NCBI GenBank assembly: GCA_902475535.1
Contig: CABRZR010000001.1
Span: 62,001 to 126,000 of the forward strand
DNA: 64,000 bases
From: QAMH01 sp900556425
GTDB taxonomy: Bacteria; Actinomycetota; Coriobacteriia; Coriobacteriales; QAMH01
Reading direction: 5' to 3'
Below are positions 1 to 8,774 of the stretch, piece after piece. Each line of letters begins with the position of its first letter. Within the stretch, counting starts at the first letter, position 1. Below the pieces are notes generated by a model. The model searched no databases and was not told the origin of the DNA. It saw only the letters and a list, made by a program, of their open reading frames with translations. A program made the translations under genes and the position numbers.

Positions 1-132
1 CTACCCAAACACGTCGTCGCGCTCATGGGCAAGGCGCTTGTGCTCAAGCCACAGTCACTTGTTGACGCCTGCAAGGAATACGCGGAAAAGCTCCTTCAAG
101 CGGGAAGTATGCACGATCTCTCAGATGAGTAA
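1..132 (+). CDS. C-terminal end of an unidentified protein (partial)
   Basis: The reading frame is open from the first base of the window to a TAA at 130-132, giving 43 residues that begin LPKHVVALMG and end HDLSDE. The stretch is helical and charged (DACKEYAEKLL). The stop lies 4 bp before the stop of the convergent radical SAM gene, which is the spacing expected of two real convergent genes. Too little is visible to name a family. Confidence 0.6.
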   Translation, partial: LPKHVVALMGKALVLKPQSLVDACKEYAEKLLQAGSMHDLSDE

Positions 133-136
133 ACGC

Positions 137-1456
137 CTATTTGATGGGCACGCCGGCGCCGAAGAGCAGCTCGCGCTCCTCGCCCGGCAGGCAGGCGCGC
201 GCATCATCGCGCACGCCGTTTACGCCGATGAAGAACTGCCTCATCATCGCAACCATCATGTAGCGGCCCTTCGGGGTCAGCGTGATCTGCTCGTCGTCAT
301 CGATATCGATGGCACCGCTCGCCTTGAAAAACGCGTATTCCGCAGGTAGACCAGCCGCAACGCTGCAACCGAAGTCCCGCTCCCACGCTTTCTTGTCGAG
401 ACGCAGGCCGAAGAGCTGCATCATGAAGCGGTAGCGCATGTGGTCGCGCTTGCTGAAGGTCGTCATGCGCGAAACGGACAGCCTACCGGCCTCGATACGC
501 TCGTCGTACTCCCTGATGCTGAACGTGTTCACGAACAACTTGCTGTCGAGGAAACTCATGCCACCACTGCCGAGAGCGGGGTATTCCTCGTAATCGATGA
601 TGTACTCGTCAATCATGGAGCTTGCGGCGTCGTTGAAGGTCCAGGCGTCGCCAAAGGTGAAAGCAGGATTATCGCCCCCGGTCAGAGCCTCGCAAATGAT
701 GTCGTAAAACGCCTTTTCACGGGCGTAGTCCACTTTGCCCACGGTCGCTGCCAGCGACTTCTCGACAGCCGGAGAGGCCATCAGGGGGTAGAACGTGGCC
801 TGGTTTGTATGCGATTCGAGGATAGCTGCGACGTCATTGATGAGCATTTCCTCGTTCTGAGCCGGAAAATTGAAGATCATATCGACATTCAGCGATTTGA
901 ACACATTTGCATCTGCAACATCGATGATTCTGTTGAGGATTTGCTCCGCACTTCCGTACTTGTCATACCTGTCCATTTGTTTAAGTAAACCATCGTCGAA
1001 ACTTTGGACGCCTACGGACAGCCTCTGCACGACCCCGTCGAGTTTTTCAATGTACTCGGGAAGCAAATGATTGGGATTCGTCTCGCTCGACACGTCGGTA
1101 ATCGAGAACATGTCGCGCGCCTTGTTGATGGTCGCAACGAGCTCGTCGATGAGAATCGTCGGCGTGCCACCACCTACATACAGCGAGTCGAAGTCGTACC
1201 CGAGGCGCGCGACCATGTCCATCTCGGTGCGCAGATTCTCGAAGTACTTGCGGGCCTTACCCTCTTCAAACGGGAACCTGTTAAAAGAGCAGTAGGGGCA
1301 CAGGCGCTCGCAGAAGGGGATGTGCATGTACAGCATGTAGCGCTTGCCTGGCTTGGGCGCCGGCAGCGTCTGGTGTGCCTCGTCGAGCGGTTTGAGGTTC
1401 AGGTAATGGCCGTTCATCGTGCGTACGGCCTGTGAGAGCACGCGTTCGGTAAACAC
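137..1456 (-). CDS. HemN/HemW-like radical SAM protein (coproporphyrinogen III oxidase family)
   Basis: The protein has 439 residues. The radical SAM cluster motif CERLCPYC (C49, C53, C56) binds the 4Fe-4S cluster, and the YVGGGTPT and SVGVQSFDD motifs that follow are typical of the HemN/HemW/HutW superfamily. Family members either oxidise coproporphyrinogen III, act as haem chaperones, or open the haem ring anaerobically. The sequence does not decide between these roles. The protein is longer than HemW (about 380) because of a C-terminal winged-helix-like region. The start is GTG with GAGGTGA close upstream; an in-frame ATG at codon 14 is an alternative. It is probably in an operon with the gene at 1469-2113, 12 bp upstream. 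Confidence 0.85.
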   Translation of the reverse strand: MFTERVLSQAVRTMNGHYLNLKPLDEAHQTLPAPKPGKRYMLYMHIPFCERLCPYCSFNRFPFEEGKARKYFENLRTEMDMVARLGYDFDSLYVGGGTPTILIDELVATINKARDMFSITDVSSETNPNHLLPEYIEKLDGVVQRLSVGVQSFDDGLLKQMDRYDKYGSAEQILNRIIDVADANVFKSLNVDMIFNFPAQNEEMLINDVAAILESHTNQATFYPLMASPAVEKSLAATVGKVDYAREKAFYDIICEALTGGDNPAFTFGDAWTFNDAASSMIDEYIIDYEEYPALGSGGMSFLDSKLFVNTFSIREYDERIEAGRLSVSRMTTFSKRDHMRYRFMMQLFGLRLDKKAWERDFGCSVAAGLPAEYAFFKASGAIDIDDDEQITLTPKGRYMMVAMMRQFFIGVNGVRDDARACLPGEERELLFGAGVPIK

Positions 1457-1468
1457 GGGTCACCTCGC

Positions 1469-2113
1469 CTAACGTAAAAAGATAAAGCTGACAATCGAGA
1501 AGATGACAAGGAAGACGACGATGAAGAGCCCGACATAACAGCCCTTGTTGCCTTCGGCGGCAGCATAGGCCATGTTCTCGGTCATCGTACGCCTGGTCTT
1601 GTAATATGCCCTCCCCTTCTCGAGCTTGGGCAGTTTCTGCAGCTTGATTTCGTCGCTTTGCCCGGCGTTTTCGATGAGGTGATCGACCTCCTTGGGCGAA
1701 AGGTCGATGACAGGGCGCTCGCCTTTGGCCATATGCTTGACGAGCATGCCGATAAATGGATCGATAGCGGTGGCGACATCGGGTTGGTAGCAAATGACCG
1801 CAACCTCAACTTGGGTAACGTCACTGATCTTGTCGATGATGACCGCACTCGCAAAGGACCGGCAAATCCAGCCCTCGTCGAGAAGCTTGCTTACCCTGTT
1901 GAAGACCTTGTCCGGCAGAAAACCCATCGCCACGTCACCACGGCTCAACAGGATGCGCGGTACTTCCTTGCCCTTCTCGGTAACATGAATCTCCTTGGTC
2001 ACCGTGAGCTCGGCAGCAATGACAACGGCGTTTGGGTTTACGATAACGCACGAATCACCACTTGCCTCGTCAAGGCGACAGTATGTTGCGTAGTAGATTT
2101 CGGGTTCAGACAT
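1469..2113 (-). CDS. Hypothetical protein with C-terminal membrane anchor
   Basis: The protein has 214 residues and no recognised family. The N-terminal about 120 residues look like a soluble alpha/beta domain (ITVTKEIHVTEKGKEV, RSFASAVIIDKI). A charged middle part follows (LSPKEVDHLIENAG), and one hydrophobic segment at the extreme C-terminus (GLFIVVFLVIFSIVSFIFL) makes it a tail-anchored inner-membrane protein facing the cytoplasm. The ATG at 2113 is chosen because GGAGG lies 6 bp upstream; the open frame continues further but without an initiation signal. The radical SAM gene follows 12 bp downstream on the same strand, so the two may be co-transcribed. Confidence 0.75.
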   Translation of the reverse strand: MSEPEIYYATYCRLDEASGDSCVIVNPNAVVIAAELTVTKEIHVTEKGKEVPRILLSRGDVAMGFLPDKVFNRVSKLLDEGWICRSFASAVIIDKISDVTQVEVAVICYQPDVATAIDPFIGMLVKHMAKGERPVIDLSPKEVDHLIENAGQSDEIKLQKLPKLEKGRAYYKTRRTMTENMAYAAAEGNKGCYVGLFIVVFLVIFSIVSFIFLR

Positions 2114-2192
2114 GCTCGTCCTCCAGTCGACTGCTGGCAAGTATACCGATTTGACCGCGTGTTTTGTCTCTACAACATGATAGGCTTTGAAC

Positions 2193-5102
2193 ATGGTTGT
2201 TTCACGTGAAATACGACTAAACGAATTCCTCATTGCGGGTACGGATGACGATATCTCCAACATGTACCGGCAGCTCCCCGAGCGCGCTCGTGAGCTACAG
2301 TTCGGCCTCATCGAGGACGAGGTCGTCGTGGTCGACACCGAGACCACGGGGCTCAATCCCTCCAGCTGCTCGTTGCTCGAAATCGCCGCCATCCGCATGC
2401 GCGGGTGCGAGACCGTCGGCACGTTCCAGACCTTCGTAGACCCGGGACGCGCCATTCCAGCCGAAATCACCGAGCTCACGGGCATCACCCAGGCAGACAT
2501 CGCCGGTGCTCCTACCCCGCGCGAAGCCGTCGAGGCGCTCGCCGAGTTTGCGGGCAACTGCAACCTCGTCGCGCACAATGCGAGCTTCGACCAGCAGTTC
2601 ATCATGCGCCAGGCCAATCCTGGCGAGCTTCCCGGGCAATGGATCGACACGCTCTCGCTGTCGCAAATCGTCTTGCCACGCCTCAAATCGCATCGGCTTC
2701 TCGATCTTGCTGCCGCATTCGGCCTGTCAACGCCCACCCACCGCGCGATGGACGACACCGTTGCGCTCGGCGCCCTGTGGCGCATACTCCTCGCAGGCAT
2801 CCAGGCGATGACCCCTGGTCTTGCGGCCCGCATCGCGGAGCTTTCGCCACAGACCGACTGGCCGTTGCGCCCCTACTTCGTGCAGGCCGCCCTTGAGCAT
2901 CCTGGCGTCGACTTCTCGCTACGACGCAACCGTACCGAACGCACGCAGGGCACGTCGCTACCCCCACGTCCCGATGCCGACGACATCCCGCTCTCGTTCT
3001 GTGACGAGAATCGTATCGATGAGGCCTTCTCCCCCACCGGCGCTCTGGGGTCGATGTACCCCGACTACGAGGAGCGCCAAGAGCAGCTCGGCATGGCACA
3101 TGAGGTCGCCGCGTGCCTGCGCGAGGGCGACATTCGCGTCATCGAGGCAGGTACGGGCGTTGGAAAGTCAATGGCCTACCTGGTACCTGTCGCTTTTGGT
3201 GCTCGCGAGAACAAGGTCACCATGGGGGTCGCGACAAAGACCAACGCCCTCATGGACCAGCTCGTCTACCACGAGCTGCCGCGCCTCAACAGCGTGCTCG
3301 GACAAGACCTCTCCTATATCGCGCTCAAGGGCTACGACCACTACCTCTGCCTGCGCAAGCTCGAGCACATGGCACGCGCAGACCAAGGCGACAACTGCGA
3401 CGTCATCAGCATGATCGCCACACTCCTCGACTTCACGGCGCAAACGAGCCACGGTGATCTCGACGCGCTAAATATTAGTTGGGTGCGCTTACCACGCGGC
3501 GATATCCAGGCAAACGCCAACGACTGCCTCAAGAAGCGCTGCCCGTACTTCCCGCGACGTTGCTTCCTGCACGGGGCGCGTCGCGCTGCCACCAGCGCCG
3601 ATATCGTCGTCACCAACCACGCGCTGCTATTCCGCGACATGCAGGCCGACAACGGCATCCTGCCCCCCATCAGGCACTGGATCATCGACGAGGCACATGG
3701 TGTCGAGGGCGAGGCGCGTCGCCAGCTCTCAAGCTCGATTACCTCGCGCGAGCTCGAGACCACGCTGGGCCATCTCTCAAACCCGAAGAGCGGCATCATG
3801 GCGCGCGTGCGCAAGCGTGCCGACAAGCTCGAGGGCGGCGATATGCTCTACGGCGTAACGGCCGACATCGAAAACCGTATCGGCCAGATTCAACTGGTGG
3901 CTGCAGAGTTCTTCACGGCACTTACCGAGCTCCCCTCCCCCAACGCGCGTGACAGGGGCAGCTACAACATTGTCACCGTTTGGATTAGCGACGAGATGCG
4001 GCAAGGGCACACCTGGTGCGAGCTTTGCGTGCCGGGCACCAAGCTCGCCGATTTGCTCTGGGGTCTCAACGGACGTCTTGCCGACCTCATCTCCATGCTC
4101 GAGCAGTTCGAGGGTGAGTTCGTCAACCAGCTCGCCGAGCTCTCGGGCATCACGGCCAACGTCAAAGGCGCCGTCGATGCCCTGCGCCTCATCCTCGACG
4201 GCACGGACGAGCGCTACGTCACATCGCTGCAGATCGACCGTAACCCGCGCTACCCCATGCAGGCCCTCGAGGCCATGCGCCTCGACATCGGCGAGTCCCT
4301 GGCCACCGACCTCTACCCGCAAACCCGCAGCCTCGTCTTCACCTCGGCCACCCTCGCCACCGCCGAGCGCGAGCCCTTCGCGCACTTCCTGCGTGCAACG
4401 GGGCTCGATCGCGTGACGGACAAGCCCGTCCACACGAGCATCTTCGCGTCAGGGTACGATTACGACCACAACATGTCCGTGCTGCTGCCAAGCGACATGC
4501 CCGAGCCCAACGCGCCGGATTACCACGAGGCCTTCGCGCAACTGCTCTATGAGGTCCATGTTGCAATGGGCGGCTCGGTGCTCACGCTCTTCACCAACCG
4601 CCGCGAGATGGAGAGCTTCTATCGTGAACTCAAGCCGCGGCTCGCCAACGAGGGCATCGATCTCATCGCGCAGACGCGTGGCACGAGTACGAAGTCGTTG
4701 CGTGACAGGTTCCTGTCAGACAGGAGCCTGTCTATGTTCGCGCTCAAATCCTTCTGGGAGGGCTTCGACGCTCCGGGTGACACCCTGCGTTGCGTCATCA
4801 TCGCGCGCCTTCCCTTCAGCCGTCCCGACGACCCCATCGCCCGTGAGCGCGAGGCGCGTGATGGCCGCGCGGCCTGGGGACGCTATTCACTGCCCGAGGC
4901 CGTAATGGACCTCAAGCAGGCAGCTGGCCGTCTCATCCGCAACTCGACAGACAGCGGCTGGCTTGTGCTCGCAGACGCGCGCCTGCAGACCAAGAACTAC
5001 GCGAAGTCCTTCCTGCGTGCCATGCCGACGCAGGATATCCGAACCCTTACTATTAGTGAGATTGCGCGTCTCATGGAGACGCAGGAACCAGGCAGCGTCT
5101 AA
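2193..5102 (+). CDS. dinG: DinG-family helicase fused to a DnaQ-type 3'-5' exonuclease
   Basis: This is a two-domain DNA repair enzyme of about 969 residues. The N-terminal DEDD exonuclease shows VVDTETTGL (ExoI) and HNASFDQQF (ExoII). The C-terminal XPD/DinG-type superfamily 2 helicase shows Walker A EAGTGVGKS, a DEAH box (IIDEAHG) and late motifs (AAGRLIRN). Cysteines in CLRK, CLKKRC and RRCF fit the 4Fe-4S cluster of DinG/XPD helicases. Such fusions are common in Gram-positive bacteria. The start is placed at ATG 2193, after TAGG at 2181-2184; a TTG two codons earlier is possible. A parS-like palindrome overlaps the first codons. The gene is transcribed divergently from 1469-2113. Confidence 0.9.
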   Translation: MVVSREIRLNEFLIAGTDDDISNMYRQLPERARELQFGLIEDEVVVVDTETTGLNPSSCSLLEIAAIRMRGCETVGTFQTFVDPGRAIPAEITELTGITQADIAGAPTPREAVEALAEFAGNCNLVAHNASFDQQFIMRQANPGELPGQWIDTLSLSQIVLPRLKSHRLLDLAAAFGLSTPTHRAMDDTVALGALWRILLAGIQAMTPGLAARIAELSPQTDWPLRPYFVQAALEHPGVDFSLRRNRTERTQGTSLPPRPDADDIPLSFCDENRIDEAFSPTGALGSMYPDYEERQEQLGMAHEVAACLREGDIRVIEAGTGVGKSMAYLVPVAFGARENKVTMGVATKTNALMDQLVYHELPRLNSVLGQDLSYIALKGYDHYLCLRKLEHMARADQGDNCDVISMIATLLDFTAQTSHGDLDALNISWVRLPRGDIQANANDCLKKRCPYFPRRCFLHGARRAATSADIVVTNHALLFRDMQADNGILPPIRHWIIDEAHGVEGEARRQLSSSITSRELETTLGHLSNPKSGIMARVRKRADKLEGGDMLYGVTADIENRIGQIQLVAAEFFTALTELPSPNARDRGSYNIVTVWISDEMRQGHTWCELCVPGTKLADLLWGLNGRLADLISMLEQFEGEFVNQLAELSGITANVKGAVDALRLILDGTDERYVTSLQIDRNPRYPMQALEAMRLDIGESLATDLYPQTRSLVFTSATLATAEREPFAHFLRATGLDRVTDKPVHTSIFASGYDYDHNMSVLLPSDMPEPNAPDYHEAFAQLLYEVHVAMGGSVLTLFTNRREMESFYRELKPRLANEGIDLIAQTRGTSTKSLRDRFLSDRSLSMFALKSFWEGFDAPGDTLRCVIIARLPFSRPDDPIAREREARDGRAAWGRYSLPEAVMDLKQAAGRLIRNSTDSGWLVLADARLQTKNYAKSFLRAMPTQDIRTLTISEIARLMETQEPGSV
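2198..2213. promoter_or_regulatory. parS: parS-like site (15/16 match)
   Basis: TGTTTCACGTGAAATA differs from the bacterial parS consensus TGTTTCACGTGAAACA at one base. It lies inside the first codons of the dinG-like gene, about 15 kb from the two perfect parS sites upstream of parA and about 18 kb from oriC. Spread-out parS copies near the origin are normal for ParABS systems, so this is probably a real ParB nucleation site. Confidence 0.7.
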
Positions 5103-5117
5103 AACCGCTGGTAGGAG

Positions 5118-5642
5118 CTAGTCCTTGCCGCCGCTGTGCGTGACGAAGTCCTCGGGGTTGATGTGCTCGATGAACTTGTCGAATTCCTCGAGCTCGATTT
5201 GCTCGTCCTGACCAGGCGTAAGCGCGCGCGGGCAAGCGGCAGATCGCATGACGTCTTCCTCGACGAACAGCGGCGCATTTGCGCGAGCGGCCAGGGCGAT
5301 TGCATCGCTCGGACGTGCATCGACGCGCGTAAACATCCCGTTTGCACAACGCAAATATATGGTGGCGTAGAAGGTCGTCCCCTCGACGCGGTCGATGACG
5401 ACGCGGCTGATGTTGCCGCCGAGCGAGCCGACCAAATCGATGGTGAGCGCGTGCGTGATGGGTCTCTCCGTCGCATTGCCCTCAAGAGCTGCGGCGATGG
5501 CCGTTGCCTCCATGGTGCCAATCCAGATGGGAAGCACAAGATCCTCGGGGATGTCTTCGCGATGCTCCGCAACACGCAGCGTGATGATGGAGGGCATGGG
5601 AAGGAGGCCGATTACCAGCGATTCGACATTTACGAGTACCAT
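5118..5642 (-). CDS. Bifunctional nuclease family protein (DUF151)
   Basis: The protein has 174 residues. Recognisable DUF151 features are the N-terminal LRVAEHREDIPEDLVLPIWIG strand, the EATAIAAALEG helix, the THALTIDLVGSLGG stretch and the RPSDAIALAARANAPLFVEEDV block. DUF151 proteins are widespread in Actinobacteria and plants, where a member was described as a bifunctional nuclease; the bacterial role is uncertain. The start is ATG 5642 because GGGAGGT sits 5 bp upstream; the seven upstream codons are the ribosome binding site itself. An acidic tail (EQIELEEFDKFIEHI) follows the domain. It converges on the dinG-like gene with a 15-bp gap. Confidence 0.85.
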   Translation of the reverse strand: MVLVNVESLVIGLLPMPSIITLRVAEHREDIPEDLVLPIWIGTMEATAIAAALEGNATERPITHALTIDLVGSLGGNISRVVIDRVEGTTFYATIYLRCANGMFTRVDARPSDAIALAARANAPLFVEEDVMRSAACPRALTPGQDEQIELEEFDKFIEHINPEDFVTHSGGKD

Positions 5643-5774
5643 TGCGCACCTCCCTTCGGGCATAACCTCATTATAGACAACTTACCGCAGTAACCATAAC
5701 CGTTCGCCCGACCCTCCACAAGAAACTTGGACGGCGCGTGGTCGTTTCGTTTCCACGCCGTCATCTCGACAAAT

Positions 5775-5848
5775 GTGCCTGGCACGTTGTCTCAAAAGCT
5801 CGCCACATCTCGTCACTTGACTCATTTATGAGACAGCGTGCCAGGCAC
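5775..5848. repeat. Family A dispersed repeat, copy 1 (inverted pair)
   Basis: Two inverted copies of a unit with core GTGCCTGGCAC followed by a TGTCTCA arm (5775-5796 and 5829-5848) are separated by about 32 bp. The element lies just beyond the end of the purine nucleoside phosphorylase gene. Four more copies lie at 12309, 31398, 39548 and 57458. The intergenic position and fold-back suggest a REP-like element or terminator, without a strong T-run. Confidence 0.8.
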
Positions 5849-5864
5849 GCTGCCCTACGCTGCC

Positions 5865-6689
5865 CTACCCTGCGTATGCAATAAGGAGTCGCGAGAGCTT
5901 CTCGACCGCTGCCTCGGCCGCAACGTACACGTCATCGATGCTCACCGGCTCGTCGAGCACGCCCGCGGCGGCGTTCGAGATCATCGAGATGCCAAGCACC
6001 TCCATGCCGCACGCACGTGCGGCAATTACCTCGAACACCGTCGACATGCCCACGGCGTCGGCTCCCAAGTTGCGAAACGCCCGGATCTCGGCTGGCGTCT
6101 CGAAAGACGGCCCCAAGGTCGCGATGTACACGCCGCTCTTCAGCTCAATTTCACAGGATGCTGCAGCTTTTTGCGCACGCTCGCGCAAGGCGGGTGAATA
6201 CGCCTGAGTCATATCGTAGAAGCGGGGGAAGAGCTCCGGCTCATCCGGTGCGGCAAGGGGATTGGCCCCCAAAAGGTTGATGTGATCCTCGATAAGCATG
6301 AGATCGCCCACGTCAAAGCTGGTGTTAATGCCACCGGCGGCGTTCGTCACCACAAGCTCCGTGACACCCAGCCCATGCATGAGGCAGATGGGAAACGCGA
6401 TCTGCTGGGGCGAGTTTCCCTCGTAGGCATGCAACCTTCCCTGCATGCAGATGACCGGGCGACCAGCGATCGTGCCGATGACGAAGCGACCCGCATGCGA
6501 CGGCGCCGTTGACGACACCATGTGCGGAATCTCGGCATAATCAACGTATGCGGCATCCTCGATGGCGTCGACCAGCTCGCCCAGGCCGCTCCCGAGAACA
6601 AGGCCAAGGGCCCCATCCTTGACAGGCGCGTGTGCGCGAACGAACGCGACGGCCTCGTCCACGTTGGCCTTCGTGATGATGTGCTCCAT
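5865..6689 (-). CDS. punA: Purine nucleoside phosphorylase
   Basis: The 274-residue cytoplasmic enzyme cleaves inosine or guanosine with phosphate to the free base and ribose-1-phosphate in purine salvage. Hallmarks of the trimeric PNP family are visible: GSGLGELV near residue 35, SHAGRFVIG, MQGRLHAYEG, VVTNAAGGIN, GPSFETPAEIR and GMSTVFEVIAA. The start is ATG 6689 because AGGAGGAGA precedes it closely; the nine codons further upstream encode that ribosome binding site. A tRNA-Glu gene lies 66 bp upstream on the same strand. A family A repeat follows the stop. Confidence 0.92.
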   Translation of the reverse strand: MEHIITKANVDEAVAFVRAHAPVKDGALGLVLGSGLGELVDAIEDAAYVDYAEIPHMVSSTAPSHAGRFVIGTIAGRPVICMQGRLHAYEGNSPQQIAFPICLMHGLGVTELVVTNAAGGINTSFDVGDLMLIEDHINLLGANPLAAPDEPELFPRFYDMTQAYSPALRERAQKAAASCEIELKSGVYIATLGPSFETPAEIRAFRNLGADAVGMSTVFEVIAARACGMEVLGISMISNAAAGVLDEPVSIDDVYVAAEAAVEKLSRLLIAYAG

Positions 6690-6755
6690 GACGTCTCCTC
6701 CTCGTTTCAAAAACAAAAGGGCCCGCTCAGCAACGTGGCGGACCCGTACATGTGA

Positions 6756-6831
6756 TGGCGCCCCCAGCGGGATTCGAACCCGCGATCTTCGGCTTGAAGG
6801 GCCGACGTCCTAACCGCTAGACGATGGGGAC
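6756..6831 (-). tRNA. tRNA-Glu (anticodon TTC)
   Basis: A full cloverleaf reads on the minus strand. Acceptor GTCCCCA pairs with TGGGGGC, the anticodon loop is CCTTCAA, the T arm is GCGGG-TTCGAAT-CCCGC, and the 3' CCA is encoded. Length is 76 nt. Confidence 0.95.
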
Positions 6832-6908
6832 AGAACAGTTCGGTCATTATGCCATAAAACCGCCGATTGGCAAGCGGGATTGGCGTGCCAGACCCCTGAC
6901 CTGCGCAA

Positions 6909-6942
6909 TGAGACAGAAGCCGCCGGGGCAGAACTGTCTGGT
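6909..6942 (-). terminator. Family C hairpin after the methyltransferase gene
   Basis: AGACAG and CTGTCT arms enclose a GCCGCCGGGGC centre. It begins 3 bp past the stop of the methyltransferase gene. Related hairpins at 26447, 31695, 41089 and 62484 share a CCGGCG or CCGGGGC-like centre and GACAAAA/TTTTGTC arms. Terminator function is inferred from position. Confidence 0.6.
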
Positions 6943-6945
6943 CCG

Positions 6946-7764
6946 CTACTTATCCCACACGAGAAACGCCCACGAGGTCACGCGCTGGTGGTCGTACTCC
7001 CAGCACGTCTCGCCATCGGGCGTACGCTGCTCGTGCAGATGTTGCCTCGAATAAGTGACCAGGCGCTCACGCTCCTCATCCGTCAACTTCATGAGCGCGG
7101 CGTTCTTCTCGATGGCCGCATCAAAGCTCTCGAAGCGGTCTGTGCGCGCACTATCTATATATGACAGGTCCGGGCGTATGCCCATGCCCCAGAGTATGTT
7201 GAAGGCAAAGACGCAGTCGGGGTAGCGCGGCAGCTCGCGTCCCGCCGCCTCGAGCAACACGTGGTCGACACGCGGCGAAAGCCCCGTCGTAAGCGTGACG
7301 CACACGCGTCTGCGAGCCCGGGCATCGAGCTTGGCGAGCGATGCTTGCATGTCGGCCGTTGCAATCGAACGCGACGCGAGCGCGACATCGCAAACGGGAA
7401 GCCCGGCACTATTCCAATCGTCATCCCAGGCCAACAGCATGGGGTGTATGTGCTCGGCTATACCTTCCGCAAACGCCGCCTCCATGAGGGCGTCGAGCAT
7501 ACCCTGCGAGAAATCGCAGGCGTAGACCTCGTGCCCCGCGCGTGCGAGCGGCAGCGCAAGCGTTCCCGATCCGCAACCCATATCGAGCACGGTCTCGCCG
7601 TCCCTGATGGCAGCACGCTCGAGGAAGGCCGTCGCATAGGGGCTCGTATTGCAGGTTTTGGCAAAATCCTTCGCCCGCTCGTTCCACATGTCCGCGTTAT
7701 CGGGGTTGTTCCGGCGCAGCTGCTCTTCCTTCCAAGCAGCAGCCCAGTCAATGTCGATCGTCAT
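6946..7764 (-). CDS. Class I SAM-dependent methyltransferase
   Basis: The protein has 272 residues. Motif I VLDMGCGSGTLALPLA (about residues 59-74), an acidic residue at the end of strand 2 (YACDFSQGM) and a YDHQRVTSWAFLV C-terminal strand give the Rossmann methyltransferase fold. The substrate is not evident: the N-terminal WKEEQLRRNN...WNERAKDFAK pattern recurs in uncharacterised small-molecule methyltransferases of gut anaerobes. The ATG overlaps the stop of the upstream DUF4013 gene in an ATGA, so the two are translationally coupled. A family C hairpin follows. Confidence 0.85.
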   Translation of the reverse strand: MTIDIDWAAAWKEEQLRRNNPDNADMWNERAKDFAKTCNTSPYATAFLERAAIRDGETVLDMGCGSGTLALPLARAGHEVYACDFSQGMLDALMEAAFAEGIAEHIHPMLLAWDDDWNSAGLPVCDVALASRSIATADMQASLAKLDARARRRVCVTLTTGLSPRVDHVLLEAAGRELPRYPDCVFAFNILWGMGIRPDLSYIDSARTDRFESFDAAIEKNAALMKLTDEERERLVTYSRQHLHEQRTPDGETCWEYDHQRVTSWAFLVWDK

Positions 7765-8747
7765 GCCCGCTCCTGGTTCTCTGCCGCATCGTCCACGGCT
7801 CCATCATCCGTGTTCGCGCCCTCGACACGCTCGGCCACCTCGGCCTCCGTCTCCGCATTTTGAGCAGCAGCGTCCTCGGGGGCCTCGTCAGCCGGGGGCT
7901 CGGGCTTCTCCTTGCGCTTCTTCTTCGCCGCGGCCTTCGCTTCGCGCTTGGCCTGCTTCTCGGCAGCCATATCAACCTCGAAGGACATGGGTGCCGAAGG
8001 TGAGCGCCAGGTCTCCGGCTTGAATTGCTCCATCCAGTAACCGAGGGAGCGCATGTAGAGCGCCGAGATGAACGCGCTCACGAGCGCGCCGGCAACCCAC
8101 ACGATGAGCGCCACCACGATCGTGACCACACCGAGCAGCGCGAGCGGAACGAGGTCGGTGCCGAGTACCGTCGTCGTGGCCACCGAAGCGATGACGTTGA
8201 TGAAGGGGATGGTCGGCAGCAGCACGATGAAGAGCGCTGCGGCGAGCAGCGGGATCACCAGCAGGATGACGCAAAATGCCTGACCAAATCCTCCTGGGTC
8301 CCGTTGAAACATTCTGAAGACTCGCTTGATTTGCAAACCGGGAAGCACACGCTCGTAGATGACGCTGCGAAAGGCACCCGCTGCGGCAAGGGCCGCAACA
8401 AACACCGCGAAGACCTCCACGAGAAACTGCAGGATGGTGCCGACGGCCGGAATGAAGCCCAACAGGAACCCGGCAATCACGACAGGCGCGACCCAAATGA
8501 ACATAACCCAAAGCGCGAGAAATCCGTATCGCGCGCAGCGACCCAAATCTCCCAGCTTTCGAGACAGAGGCGTGTGCATACCCCAGGCGGCTTCCTTCGC
8601 CCAATCAAACAGGTACCCGAACATGATGATCTGTCCGATGATGGGCACGCAATTCATGAGGCCGAGCACGAGCGTTGCCTTCCACCAATCATCGTCGGCG
8701 GCCAAATCGCCCCACGCTCGGTCCATGTATGTGTTGATCGTCTTCAT
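7761..8747 (-). CDS. DUF4013-type multi-pass membrane protein
   Basis: The 328-residue protein has an N-terminal amphipathic stretch (YMDRAWGDLAADDDWW) followed by about six hydrophobic segments, including VMFIWVAPVVIAGFLLGFIP, VILLVIPLLAAALFIVLLP and VTIVVALIVWVAGALVSAFI. The LVLGLMNCVPIIGQIIMFGYL region and overall layout match DUF4013 membrane proteins of unknown role. The last 80 residues form a highly charged Lys/Ala then Glu/Ala-rich cytoplasmic tail. It overlaps the methyltransferase by 4 bp downstream and lies 27 bp after the acidic protein gene at 8775-9308, so the three probably form an operon. Confidence 0.75.
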   Translation of the reverse strand: MKTINTYMDRAWGDLAADDDWWKATLVLGLMNCVPIIGQIIMFGYLFDWAKEAAWGMHTPLSRKLGDLGRCARYGFLALWVMFIWVAPVVIAGFLLGFIPAVGTILQFLVEVFAVFVAALAAAGAFRSVIYERVLPGLQIKRVFRMFQRDPGGFGQAFCVILLVIPLLAAALFIVLLPTIPFINVIASVATTTVLGTDLVPLALLGVVTIVVALIVWVAGALVSAFISALYMRSLGYWMEQFKPETWRSPSAPMSFEVDMAAEKQAKREAKAAAKKKRKEKPEPPADEAPEDAAAQNAETEAEVAERVEGANTDDGAVDDAAENQERA

Positions 8748-8774
8748 CGATACGCCCGCTGCCCGTCGCGACGG

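Noticed and set aside
2114..2833. Long minus-strand open frame upstream of the hypothetical gene at 1469-2113
   Set aside because: It lies antisense to the dinG-like gene, has no ribosome site at its start, and its sequence is Ser/Arg-rich shadow translation. The real start has GGAGG at 2119-2124.
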